Shown piece after piece: positions 55,038 to 63,300 of a DNA stretch of 64,000 bases. A model generated the notes under the pieces. It was not told the origin of the DNA and did no database searches. It worked only from the letters and a program-made list of their open reading frames with translations. Each line of letters starts with the position of its first letter. Position 1 is the stretch's first letter. A program made the position numbers and the translations under genes. The DNA lies in the NCBI RefSeq assembly GCF_040957575.1, contig NZ_CP162602.1, positions 620,001 through 684,000 on the forward strand, given 5' to 3'. The DNA is from Vibrio sp. HB236076 (lineage in GTDB: Bacteria; Pseudomonadota; Gammaproteobacteria; Enterobacterales; Vibrionaceae).

Positions 55038-55874
55038 ATGACAGATCAAAATATTGCCATGCCACAAGATCTCGACAGCTTAAAAGAGATCATTGCCAAG
55101 CGCTATAACGAACTCAGCGTTCGTCTACAGCAAGTGGCTAATTTTGTCAGTGAGCACCCCATGCTTGTTGCGGTAGAAACAATGGCCACCATTGCCCATC
55201 AAGCCAATGTGCCTCTTTCGACGTTAAGCCGCTTTGCCAATGCAATGGGCTTTGATGGCTTTTCGTCGATGCAGGCCCTGTTTAAAGAGCAATACCTCAA
55301 TCGCCCCCGTGATTATAAGCAAAGAGTGTTAAAAGCACGGGAGATGGAGGAGATCGCCCACGATTCACCCCAAGCGATCTTTCAAGATTTTGGCACGGCC
55401 AACCTTGAAGCGATGGAGCATTTACAGCATTCGGTGTCGCCCGCCAAACTCGACCGAGCGGTGCAGGTGTTAGATCAAGCGCAAACCATTTACATACAAG
55501 GTACTCGCCGTGCTTACCCGGTGGCGTTTTACTTGTATTATGCCTTGATGAAGTCGGACAAAAACGTGGTGTTACTCGATGATCACGGTGGCATGTTAGG
55601 CCCGCGTTCGCAGCAAATGACCAGCAAGGATGTGCTTTTTGCCATCACGTTTAATCCGTATGCCCAAGAAACGTCCTCTTTGATCGACGGGGCGGTCGAC
55701 AAGCAAGTGCCAATCGTGTGCATTACCGATAATCAGGTCACCTCGCACGGCAGTAAAATGACGGTGTGTTTTGAAGTCGAAGAGGGAGAGCTGATGGGCT
55801 TTCGCTCCTTGAGTGCCTCGATGTACTTAGCTCAGGCCATTGCGATCAGTTTGACCTGCCATCAAGTCAAATAG
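55038..55874 (+). CDS. iolR: RpiR-family regulator, IolR-type
   Basis: This 278-residue protein has an RpiR helix-turn-helix (residues 12-85; NFVSEHPMLVAVETMATIAH, then STLSRFANAMGFDGFSS) and a SIS sugar-phosphate-sensing domain (residues 125-260). Its place inside the iol cluster suggests that it represses the cluster and releases it on a phosphorylated intermediate. The palindromes at 47.7-47.96 kb are the proposed sites. Confidence 0.9.
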   Translation: MTDQNIAMPQDLDSLKEIIAKRYNELSVRLQQVANFVSEHPMLVAVETMATIAHQANVPLSTLSRFANAMGFDGFSSMQALFKEQYLNRPRDYKQRVLKAREMEEIAHDSPQAIFQDFGTANLEAMEHLQHSVSPAKLDRAVQVLDQAQTIYIQGTRRAYPVAFYLYYALMKSDKNVVLLDDHGGMLGPRSQQMTSKDVLFAITFNPYAQETSSLIDGAVDKQVPIVCITDNQVTSHGSKMTVCFEVEEGELMGFRSLSASMYLAQAIAISLTCHQVK

Positions 55875-55911
55875 CACCCAAAACGTAACAATAACCATAA
55901 CAACGACTGCC

Positions 55912-55926
55912 CAACCTCCAAGGTTG
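55912..55926. other. Short hairpin after iolR
   Basis: CAACCT and AGGTTG pair around CCA in the 117-base gap between iolR and the following isomerase gene. It is short and without a T-run; its role is unclear. Confidence 0.4.
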
Positions 55927-55991
55927 CGGCGCCAATAACGTCTATCCAATGTCTAAAAAGACAGAAGGGATCTGAAAATAAGGAGAGTGCC

Positions 55992-56861
55992 ATGCGTTTT
56001 GCTCTACATGGTATGTGTTCGCTGTATTCAAATATTCAATCTGACATTCGCCTAGCCAAAGAAACAGGTTATCAAGGCCTTGAAATTCACACTGAAAAGT
56101 TGTGGCGGTATATTCAAGCTGGGTTAAGCGCTCAGCAGTTTAAACAAAGACTCGACCACTTTGGCGTGCTGCCGACGGCGATTGACATCATTGGCCAAGT
56201 AGAAGTGACCGACAAAGCGCTACAGGCCAAATTGTTTCAAGAAACCGAAACCCTGTGCCAGTTCGCTCAAGCGATTGGCGCGCCAACCATCCAACTCAAT
56301 GCGTTTGAGGGGCTCAATGGCTTAACCAGCCAGCAAAATATCGATCTGACGGCGCAAAACATTCGCCAAATTGCCGATATTGGCAAAGAATACGACATTC
56401 GCTTTCAATACGAAGGGGCAGCGTGGACTCCGATCGCCAAGCTCGAAGATTACTATCGCCTTCACGATGCGGTAGGCCGAGACAACTTTGGTTTCGTACT
56501 CGACACTTGGCATTTATGGGCTTGCCGAGGGGCGACGCTCGAGCAGATTGCCGCGATTGACCCAAGCCTAATTTACAATGTGCATATTTCAGATGGTCTG
56601 CGCCCTGACGTTGGCCAAGCCTGGCCAGACGAGCGTGAATTACGGGGCTGTTTGATTGGCGAAGGGCAGATCCCACTGCAAGAGTGGGTGGATGCGATAC
56701 AGCAAACCGGTTACGACGGCTTTTATTCTGGTGAGTACCTCAATGGGCAGATGTGGGAAGGGGACTACGTCGACATTGCCACGGCGATGTTGGCCGGCAT
56801 GCAACGCCTTTTTCCACAACCCAAGTCCATTGAGGACGTTTCACTCAGCACAACAGCGTAA
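55992..56861 (+). CDS. Sugar phosphate isomerase/epimerase, IolI/IolE-like TIM barrel
   Basis: This 289-residue AP-endonuclease-family barrel has HGMCSLYSNIQSDIRLAKET, GVLPTAIDIIGQ, QYEGAAWTPIAKLEDYYRLH, and FVLDTWHLW with metal ligands. IolI (keto-inositol isomerase) and IolH-like proteins have this fold, and IolI is the most likely role in an inositol cluster. The exact substrate cannot be assigned. GGAG precedes the start, and the gap to iolG is 11 bases. Confidence 0.82.
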   Translation: MRFALHGMCSLYSNIQSDIRLAKETGYQGLEIHTEKLWRYIQAGLSAQQFKQRLDHFGVLPTAIDIIGQVEVTDKALQAKLFQETETLCQFAQAIGAPTIQLNAFEGLNGLTSQQNIDLTAQNIRQIADIGKEYDIRFQYEGAAWTPIAKLEDYYRLHDAVGRDNFGFVLDTWHLWACRGATLEQIAAIDPSLIYNVHISDGLRPDVGQAWPDERELRGCLIGEGQIPLQEWVDAIQQTGYDGFYSGEYLNGQMWEGDYVDIATAMLAGMQRLFPQPKSIEDVSLSTTA

Positions 56862-56872
56862 ACGGGGGCTTT

Positions 56873-57862
56873 ATGTTTAATATTGCTTTATTTGGCGCAG
56901 GTCGCATTGGCCAAGTGCACGCGGTGAATATCGATGCCCACCCACAATCGCGTTTGTATTCACTTGTTGAGCCCTTTGATACTTTTGCCAACGCGTTTAT
57001 GGCTCAGTATCCAGAGGTAAAAAGGCAGACGGTCGACGAAGCGTTAAACGACCCCGCAGTTGATGCGATTGTGATCTGCTCGGCGACGGATACTCACGCC
57101 GATTACATTGAACTGGCGGCTAAGCATCAAAAAGCCATTTTTTGTGAAAAGCCGATTGACCTCGATATTGCCCGAGTACGCGATTGTTTGGCGACGGTTG
57201 AACGCACTCAGGTGCCATTTTTACTCGGTTTTAACCGCCGTTTTGATCCGCAATTTCGCTTGTTAAAAGAGAAAATGGCGGGCGGCGCCATCGGCAAAGC
57301 GGCCTCGGTGGTGATTACCTCACGGGATCCGGCTGCGCCACCGCAGCAATACATTCAATCGTCTGGCGGCCTATATCGAGACATGGCGATCCACGATTTT
57401 GATATGGCCTGTTATCTGTTAGGGGAATCACCGTGCGAGATTTTTGCGCATGGTACCTGCATGGTCGATGAGCGGATTGGCGACGCTGGGGACATCGATA
57501 CCAGTGTTGCCGTGCTCTCTTTTCCATCGGGCGCAACGGCCACCATTCACAACAGTCGTCAGTCCGGCTATGGCTATGATCAGCGCATTGAAGTTCACGG
57601 CGAAAAAGGCATGCTGCAAGTGGCGAACATGACGGAAAATTTACTGACCTTGAGTCAAGCGAAGGGGCAACACAGTGCGGTGCCCAAAGCTTTCTTTTTA
57701 GAGCGTTATCAAGAGGCCTACCAGCAAGAATGGCAACATTTTGTTGAAGTGCTCGAAGGCAAGCCGGCCTTGTGCGGAGCCCACGATGGCCTCAGAGCAT
57801 TAGAAATTGCCGATGCGGCGCTTAAATCGTCACGTTGTCACAAACAAGTGACCTTGTCATAG
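56873..57862 (+). CDS. iolG: Inositol 2-dehydrogenase
   Basis: This 329-residue Gfo/Idh enzyme has the Rossmann motif ALFGAGRIGQVHAVNID, EKPIDLDIARV with the catalytic-site Lys near residue 97, and FNRRFDPQFRLLKEKM. It oxidises myo-inositol to scyllo-inosose, the first step of the pathway. The motifs fit IolG better than the Gfo/Idh at 51.0 kb. It ends the operon and a strong terminator follows. Confidence 0.9.
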   Translation: MFNIALFGAGRIGQVHAVNIDAHPQSRLYSLVEPFDTFANAFMAQYPEVKRQTVDEALNDPAVDAIVICSATDTHADYIELAAKHQKAIFCEKPIDLDIARVRDCLATVERTQVPFLLGFNRRFDPQFRLLKEKMAGGAIGKAASVVITSRDPAAPPQQYIQSSGGLYRDMAIHDFDMACYLLGESPCEIFAHGTCMVDERIGDAGDIDTSVAVLSFPSGATATIHNSRQSGYGYDQRIEVHGEKGMLQVANMTENLLTLSQAKGQHSAVPKAFFLERYQEAYQQEWQHFVEVLEGKPALCGAHDGLRALEIADAALKSSRCHKQVTLS

Positions 57863-57909
57863 TATCGCAGGTTGTCAGCGTCGCGGTTGCGCGTTACAAG
57901 GTCCACATC

Positions 57910-57941
57910 AATAAGCCACCAGAGTCGGTGGCTTATTTTTT
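57910..57941 (+). terminator. Terminator of the iol operon
   Basis: AATAAGCCACC and GGTGGCTTATT pair around AGAGTC and are followed by T residues. The creA gene ends 52 bases further on the other strand. Confidence 0.9.
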
Positions 57942-57993
57942 GCGCTAAGCGAGCCAGTCGTTGCTCAGCCAGAGCATCTTACCGACGCGACCC

Positions 57994-58482
57994 TTAAGAT
58001 TTGTTGGGGGTACTTGGCTCAACGTATGCGGGTGTGCCCCATAGCGGCACCGTCGACAAACTGTGTTTGAAGCTGCCAGAGGTCTCTTTGGTCGAGTAGG
58101 ACACATACATTAGAGTTTGATGCTCTTTATCAAAAATACGGCGAATTTTCATTGACTTAAAGAAAATGCTTTTCGATTTTTTAAACACCACTTCCCCTGA
58201 GCTGGATTTGTCGATTTTGGCAATCATATCCTTGGTAATGGCGCCGGTTTGACGACAAGCGATGGCGCTATCACTCGGGTCGGCCAGGCTTAAATCCGCT
58301 TCAATACTGGCGATGTGGCAGGTGACACCGGGGATCAAGGGATCGACCAGTGAGTTGATTTTAATGTCTTTGGTGGTAAATAACCCCAAAGAAACATCGC
58401 CCACTTCATCATCACTGCACGCGGTTAACGCGGCCGCGAGTAACACGGAGAATCCCAGTTTTTTCATCGTTACTGTTTTCAT
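57994..58482 (-). CDS. creA: CreA-family lipoprotein
   Basis: This protein of about 162 residues has a lipobox (LLAAALTACSDD, Cys about residue 23) and the CreA pattern: DISLGLFTTKDIKI-like start, LVDPLIPGVTCHI, DLSLADPSDSAIACRQTG. It is of unknown function in the periplasm, recalled as part of the creABCD region in enterobacteria. I chose the start at 58482, after GAAGTG; ATG at 58467 also fits the lipoprotein signal. It is convergent with iolG. Confidence 0.85.
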   Translation of the reverse strand: MKTVTMKKLGFSVLLAAALTACSDDEVGDVSLGLFTTKDIKINSLVDPLIPGVTCHIASIEADLSLADPSDSAIACRQTGAITKDMIAKIDKSSSGEVVFKKSKSIFFKSMKIRRIFDKEHQTLMYVSYSTKETSGSFKHSLSTVPLWGTPAYVEPSTPNKS

Positions 58483-58639
58483 CGTCACTTCATTGTTTGT
58501 CATCGATAGTGAAGATAATAGCACAGTGACTTGGCAGCGTAACTAGCAGTCGATGCTGACAAAGGTTGCTCTTGCTGGATAAATGATTGATGATGGGGCG
58601 TAAAACCCGTTAAGTGGGAACAGCCTAATTGAGGATGAT

Positions 58640-59167
58640 ATGGCAAAGCAAAGTGCGGACAAAAAACTGATCCAACGCAAAAACCAATGGCTTCTCAGCC
58701 AAGTTGAGGTTGATTACCCCACCAAGGAAAGTTTAATTGGTCGCGATTTGTATTTTAATTACACCAAGACGCAAGAAACGGTTCAATTGAGCTTAGATAA
58801 CTTGATGCCAGCTTCGCCTTTGGTCGAAGAGTTTTATTTGGTCGATTTTCACCGTTTGACGATTATTTTCTCGCTGTTGCAATCTCAGCATTGGCCGCAA
58901 GAGCGCGATCAAGCCATGGTCCTTGAGTTTTTATCGCAAATTATTTTGGATGGCGAAGTGTCATTGTACGTGGGCTTTCGTCAGCAAGAGGCCATCTGCG
59001 CGGCCATTGTCACACAAGAACAAGACGCCTGGCTGATTTCAGACACCGTATCGGCAAAAGGCGGTTTGACCGGGTTGGACATTGCCTACGCGTTGTACCA
59101 CCATCTGGTTGAGCACGGCGAGAGCGCCGAGCAACTGTATGTCGAATTGCCACACAATATTCATTAA
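58640..59167 (+). CDS. Protein of unknown function, 175 residues
   Basis: I do not recognise this family. It is a soluble protein with no signal peptide or membrane helix. The first third is basic (AKQSADKKLIQRKNQWLLSQ), the middle is mixed helical, and the end has a beta-rich piece (GEVSLYVGFRQQEAICAAIV) that loosely recalls a GNAT-like core without the acetyl-CoA motif. GAGG lies six bases before the start. It is isolated between creA and the small-ORF unit. Confidence 0.75.
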   Translation: MAKQSADKKLIQRKNQWLLSQVEVDYPTKESLIGRDLYFNYTKTQETVQLSLDNLMPASPLVEEFYLVDFHRLTIIFSLLQSQHWPQERDQAMVLEFLSQIILDGEVSLYVGFRQQEAICAAIVTQEQDAWLISDTVSAKGGLTGLDIAYALYHHLVEHGESAEQLYVELPHNIH

Positions 59168-59480
59168 CACCAGGGAAGACTTACGTCGCCGTTACGCTGA
59201 GGGGGCGGTCAACTTGTTGAGGTGACATTCGGTGGCGGCGTGTTGAGGGGGCGAAAAAGTCATGCGTCGCAAGGTTAGGTGACTAGCGCGAGGGTAACCC
59301 TAAAGCGCCCCTTAGCACAAAAGTAAGAATACGTTCAAATTGTCGCAAAATTGTCATCTAGCGCTTGTATTGTTAGCGCCATCGTAGTAACTATATAGGT
59401 TGTCGATAAGACATTATTTCCCTATATGGATCATACCAATCTGATGAGCGTATGCACTCGATGTAGCGCAGGAAAATAAC
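59168..59480. promoter_or_regulatory. Promoter region of the small-ORF unit
   Basis: This gap has a promoter-like pair, TTGTTA (59370-59375) and TATATA (59392-59397) with 16 bases between. An 11-codon frame, MSVCTRCSAGK, at 59444-59479 ends one base before the next start codon and could be a leader peptide; it has no ribosome-binding site. The rest holds nothing recognised. Confidence 0.5.
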
Positions 59481-59618
59481 TTGAAAATAAGACAAGAGAG
59501 GCAGCGGAGTGGTTATTTTACCGTTGATGTCCCGACTTGGTTATCAAGTGTTTTTAATCCGCTAGGGTGGCTCGCTATTGGGTCAGAAGGGTATATCGCT
59601 GTTCAAGGAGAACAATGA
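59481..59618 (+). CDS. 45-residue small protein, coupled to the next ORF
   Basis: The frame starts at TTG 59481, seven bases after AGGA (59470-59473), and ends in TGA overlapping the next start. Residues 1-11 are basic (MKIRQERQRSG) and residues 13-45 mixed hydrophobic (YFTVDVPTWLSSVFNPLGWL). It is not a classical signal peptide. No family is recognised. The promoter upstream and the coupling support translation, but there is no direct proof. Confidence 0.5.
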   Translation: MKIRQERQRSGYFTVDVPTWLSSVFNPLGWLAIGSEGYIAVQGEQ

Positions 59619-59728
59619 TGATTCAAGAAGATCAATTTAATGATGAGCTAGAGATGCTCGATGCGTTGGAAATTGGCATGTCGTTTCTTGGTGACTTTCA
59701 CCAAGACATGGAAGGCGAGGCTGAGTAA
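59618..59728 (+). CDS. 36-residue acidic small protein
   Basis: The ATG at 59618 is seven bases after a strong AAGGAG (59605-59610), and its first base is the last base of the upstream stop. The protein is very acidic (MIQEDQFNDELEMLDALEIG, then FLGDFHQDMEGEAE). Pairing a basic 45-residue protein with an acidic 36-residue one suggests that the two may bind. A second ATG at 59615 is also open. Function is unknown. Confidence 0.6.
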   Translation: MIQEDQFNDELEMLDALEIGMSFLGDFHQDMEGEAE

Positions 59729-59848
59729 CATCGCGCTGTCCACCCAATGGCATGACAACAGACAGGCGTTGCCGGCAGTCTGGCTGAGTAGCCGACAAAC
59801 GTTATCATCTGCATGGCAACAGTAACTTGGTGAGCAAAATAACAAACC

Positions 59849-60448
59849 ATGAATTATTTGGCTCACCTTGACATCGCTCACTACTGTCAAAGCGACAAGC
59901 TTGGTAATTTGTTGGGTGACTTTGTTAAAGGTCACCCTGATTCACTGCGCTTGCCAACAGTGGTTAAACAAGGCGTCTTATTGCATCGTTTTGTTGACCG
60001 ATATACCGATCAACACTCGCAAGTTCTTGCGCTTAAAACCTTATTTCCCTCATCGTTACGCCGTTATGCGCCCATTGCCCTTGATGTGTATTGGGATCAT
60101 TGTTTGGCTCAGTCTTGGTCTCAACGTTACCCCTACAGTTTAGAGGCGTTTTCACAGCAGGCCAAGCAAGAGATTGAACACAGTTGGTATGCGGATGTTC
60201 CGAGTTCTTTTTCTCAAGTTCACCACAAGATGTGGTCTCAGCAATGGCTGTTGCAGTATCGCGATCCAGACAGCGTTGATCGGGCCTTGTTGTCTATTGT
60301 GCGCCGCCGTCCTCGCTTAGCCCCTTTGGCCGAGACCAGTGAGATTCTCAGCGCCCATCAACAACACCTTGAGCACGTGTTTAACGACTTTTATCCCCAA
60401 GTGCTTGCCGCTTCGTCACAATATTTTACTCAATCAATCAAGCAGTGA
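59849..60448 (+). CDS. acpH: Acyl carrier protein phosphodiesterase
   Basis: This 199-residue AcpH-family (DUF479) hydrolase removes the phosphopantetheine arm from acyl carrier protein. Motifs are MNYLAHLDIAHYCQSDKLG, then NLLGDFVKGH with acidic metal residues, LLHRFVDRYTDQH and VYWDHCLAQ. The length matches E. coli AcpH. No strong ribosome-binding site is visible. It is followed by the DEAD-box gene after 33 bases. Confidence 0.93.
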   Translation: MNYLAHLDIAHYCQSDKLGNLLGDFVKGHPDSLRLPTVVKQGVLLHRFVDRYTDQHSQVLALKTLFPSSLRRYAPIALDVYWDHCLAQSWSQRYPYSLEAFSQQAKQEIEHSWYADVPSSFSQVHHKMWSQQWLLQYRDPDSVDRALLSIVRRRPRLAPLAETSEILSAHQQHLEHVFNDFYPQVLAASSQYFTQSIKQ

Positions 60449-60481
60449 TATGATCCGCGGCCTACTAACTGGAGCGCACCT

Positions 60482-61747
60482 ATGTCACATTCATTTCTCG
60501 ATTTGGGCTTAACCCCGCAATTATGTCAGCAATTGTCCACCATTGGTTTTCATCAACCGACTGAAATACAAGCCAATGCAATTCCAGTGGCATTGGCGTT
60601 AAACAACATGGTTGCGGTGGCGCAGACAGGAACGGGGAAAACGGCTGCCTATGCGCTGCCACTCCTTCATCGTTTGAGTATGCGCCTTGACGAGCCGCAG
60701 CCCGGGCCGTTTGCTTTGGTTGTCGTCCCTACCCGAGAGCTTGCGCAGCAGGTTCACGATGATATCCAATCCTACATTGGTGACCAAGATCTGCGCTTAG
60801 GCGTGATTTATGGTGGCACCAGTTATCACATGCAAACCAAGCATCAACTCAATCAGTTAGATATCTTGGTGGCCACACCTGGGCGTTTGCTGGATCACTT
60901 GCATCAGGGCAATGTCAGCCTTTCTCACACTTGTGCGTTGATACTCGATGAAGGGGATCGCTTATTGGACTTAGGCTTTTTACCTGACATTCAGCGCATC
61001 ATTAATAAGATGCCAAACCGCGATCAGACGTGTTTGTTTTCCGCCACCTTTGATGAAAAACTCACCCGTGTGACCGAACAGTGGGTCAAAAATGGCGTGC
61101 GGATTGAAGTGACCCCGGCCAATACCTCAGCGCAAACCGTGACGCAAAAAGTCATTCAAGTCGACAAGACCAACAAACCGGCGTTGCTCGCGTATTTGAT
61201 TGGCCGCTCGCGCTGGCAGCAAGTATTGGTGTTTACCAAAACCAAACAAGCGTGTGAGGCGCTAGTGAAATCGCTGAAACTCGATGGCATTAAAGCGACC
61301 TTCATCAATGGCGATAAAAGCCAAGGGGCACGTATTAAAGCGTTAGACGATTTTAAACAAGGCAAAGTGCGTGCTCTGATCGCCACCGATGTCGCCGCAA
61401 GGGGGATTGATATTCCTAAACTCGACGCGGTGATTAACTTTGAATTGCCTTTTAAACCGGAAGATTATATTCATCGCATTGGCCGAACGGGGCGCGCGGG
61501 GGAAAGTGGTATTGCCTTGTCATTGGTCGCCCAAGATGAGGAGGTGCGCTTATTTGAAATCGAAACCTTACTCGATAGCAAGTTGCCGGTGGAGTGGGTG
61601 AGCGGTTTTGAGCCGGGTCAAGTCAAGCCTGAGCCGGTGGATGACAGCGAATCGCGCCGCCATCAGCCGCGCGTGAAGCCGCTGACTCGCGCAGAGGAAA
61701 AACGGCGCTTAAAAGCCCGTTTGTTAAAGCAAGCCAAGAAACGATAA
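60482..61747 (+). CDS. DEAD-box-type RNA helicase with DEGD motif, RhlE-like
   Basis: This 421-residue helicase has Q motif FHQPTEIQANAIP, Walker A AQTGTGKT near residue 47, PTRELAQQ, TPGRLLDH, motif II DEGD (in LILDEGDRLLDLGF), SAT, ARGIDIPK and HRIGRTGRAG. Motif II has Gly in place of Ala, which is unusual for the family. The C-terminus is basic (KRRLKARLLKQAKKR). The core is intact. It likely acts in RNA remodelling at low temperature or ribosome assembly. GGAG precedes the start. Confidence 0.9.
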   Translation: MSHSFLDLGLTPQLCQQLSTIGFHQPTEIQANAIPVALALNNMVAVAQTGTGKTAAYALPLLHRLSMRLDEPQPGPFALVVVPTRELAQQVHDDIQSYIGDQDLRLGVIYGGTSYHMQTKHQLNQLDILVATPGRLLDHLHQGNVSLSHTCALILDEGDRLLDLGFLPDIQRIINKMPNRDQTCLFSATFDEKLTRVTEQWVKNGVRIEVTPANTSAQTVTQKVIQVDKTNKPALLAYLIGRSRWQQVLVFTKTKQACEALVKSLKLDGIKATFINGDKSQGARIKALDDFKQGKVRALIATDVAARGIDIPKLDAVINFELPFKPEDYIHRIGRTGRAGESGIALSLVAQDEEVRLFEIETLLDSKLPVEWVSGFEPGQVKPEPVDDSESRRHQPRVKPLTRAEEKRRLKARLLKQAKKR

Positions 61748-61780
61748 CGACACGGTCAACAGCGCGTCATCGACCATGAG

Positions 61781-62419
61781 TTATTGAGCCCATTGTAGGA
61801 CTTTATACATCTGTAAGTATTTATACACGGGCTGTTGTTTTTGTTTCGATTGCAGCGGGTGGCCAATTTTGACGTAACAAGGGGAAATGCCAAAGCGCGT
61901 GTTGAGTTGCCAATCGAAGCCCGTGGATGACTCAATCAAGTGTACGCCTTGCTGCTGGTAGTCACTCAGGTTGTCTGGTAAGCGGTTTAACCACCAATGG
62001 ATCATTTCACGGCTGGTCCGGCCGCGATTGATCCAGTGATCGCTTATCAAAAACAGCAAATCATTGGGCTGGATGGCGTATTGATATTGGGCCTGCCACT
62101 GGTGGATTTCACCAATGAGCTTCTCTCGATAGTGGCCGCCGCCACTGACCATGTGATGCGCAATGATCCACACGGTGCCAAGCGAGCACGTCACTCGATA
62201 TTGGTGCGGTGTATCACTGTTGTGGCTCGTCTCTAGCGGCGCTATCTGGCAAGGCAGTTGAAAGTTGTCCAGTGTGTGCTTCATTCTGCGGCTAAAGGCT
62301 TTCGCCAAGTGATGTTGGTTGATGCCCTTATTGTGTACCGCAGGATAATGGTTTTGACAGATCACCAGGCAATCACGCTGAAAATCTCGTACGCTTTGAG
62401 TAACAAAATCGAGTAACAA
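61781..62419 (-). CDS. Protein of unknown function, 212 residues
   Basis: I do not recognise this family. The protein is rich in His, Gln and aromatic residues (FVTQSVRDFQRDCLVICQNH, later RYREKLIGEIHQWQAQYQY). No signal peptide, membrane helix or catalytic motif is visible. It is convergent with the helicase gene. The frame is long and has ordinary codon use, so it is probably real. Confidence 0.7.
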   Translation of the reverse strand: MLLDFVTQSVRDFQRDCLVICQNHYPAVHNKGINQHHLAKAFSRRMKHTLDNFQLPCQIAPLETSHNSDTPHQYRVTCSLGTVWIIAHHMVSGGGHYREKLIGEIHQWQAQYQYAIQPNDLLFLISDHWINRGRTSREMIHWWLNRLPDNLSDYQQQGVHLIESSTGFDWQLNTRFGISPCYVKIGHPLQSKQKQQPVYKYLQMYKVLQWAQ

Positions 62420-62760
62420 GGCCAGTAGTTCCGTGACTTAGCAATCAAAACAGCTTACCACTGGCCAGGGGCGACTGACTAGCCTTAGCGTCGCGCTTCT
62501 TGAAGTGCCTAACAATTTCTCTACTGACGGCGGTTAAGCAAAGATCGTTATATCGCTGTTCATCGTAATCTCTGTCATTACCTAAACCTTGTGGATAGCA
62601 AACGGTCTTTGTATTTCAGATTTGATAATTTATTGAAAACGGGAATGAACCTTTGTCGCTATCCTCAATCAAACCTTTCAAAGAATCATTAATCAAATCT
62701 TTGAAACTCTTATCATTCATCACTATGATTAAGCATAGGGATGAATAAAAAGGAAACGTC
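62420..62760. promoter_or_regulatory. Control region of the cytochrome b561 / YceI unit
   Basis: This 341-base gap has a direct repeat, ATCAAACCTTTCAAAG (62668-62683) and ATCAAATCTTTGAAAC (62692-62707), 24 bases apart. The second copy runs into the -35 TTGAAA (62701-62706) of a promoter whose -10 is TATGAT (62724-62729), with 17 bases between. No gene was seen. Confidence 0.6.
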
Positions 62761-63300
62761 ATGGATGAAACGGTATCGACCTACCCAAAGCTTATTCGCA
62801 TCGTTCACTGGGTATCGGCCTTAGTGGTGATTGCGATGTTTGCCGTTGGCCTGTGGATGGTGGATTTAACCTATTATAGCGCTTGGTATCAAACCGCACC
62901 GAATTGGCATCGCTCAATTGGTATTTTACTCGCCCTGCTGACCTTGGTGCGCATGGGGGCCAAAGTGGCGATGCGCTCACCGACAATACAAGGCACGGCG
63001 CTTGAGCGGCGTCTTGCTCATAGCGCGCATGGGATTTTATACCTTTTGTTGTTAACCATGTTTGTGTCGGGGTATTTGATTTCAACCGCCGACGGAAGAC
63101 CCATTGCCGTGTTTAATTGGTTTGAAGTACCTTCGACGGGGCAGTGGTTTGAGCATCAGGCTGATATCGCAGGTAATGTCCATTATTACGCGGCTTGGTG
63201 TTTGATTGTGCTGGCGGGCTTTCACGCTTTAGCCGCTTTAAAACATCACTTTTACGATCACGATGATACCTTGAAAAAGATGACAGGAGTCTCTAAATGA
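62761..63300 (+). CDS. yceJ: Cytochrome b561, YceJ-like
   Basis: This 179-residue membrane protein has four helices. Histidine heme ligands occur as IRIVHWVSALVV, NWHRSIGILLALLT, LAHSAHGILYLLLL and VHYYAAWCLIVLAGFHALAA. It probably moves electrons from ubiquinol to a periplasmic partner. The downstream yceI overlaps by four bases (ATGA), so the pair is a coupled unit. AAGGAAA precedes the start. Confidence 0.9.
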   Translation: MDETVSTYPKLIRIVHWVSALVVIAMFAVGLWMVDLTYYSAWYQTAPNWHRSIGILLALLTLVRMGAKVAMRSPTIQGTALERRLAHSAHGILYLLLLTMFVSGYLISTADGRPIAVFNWFEVPSTGQWFEHQADIAGNVHYYAAWCLIVLAGFHALAALKHHFYDHDDTLKKMTGVSK

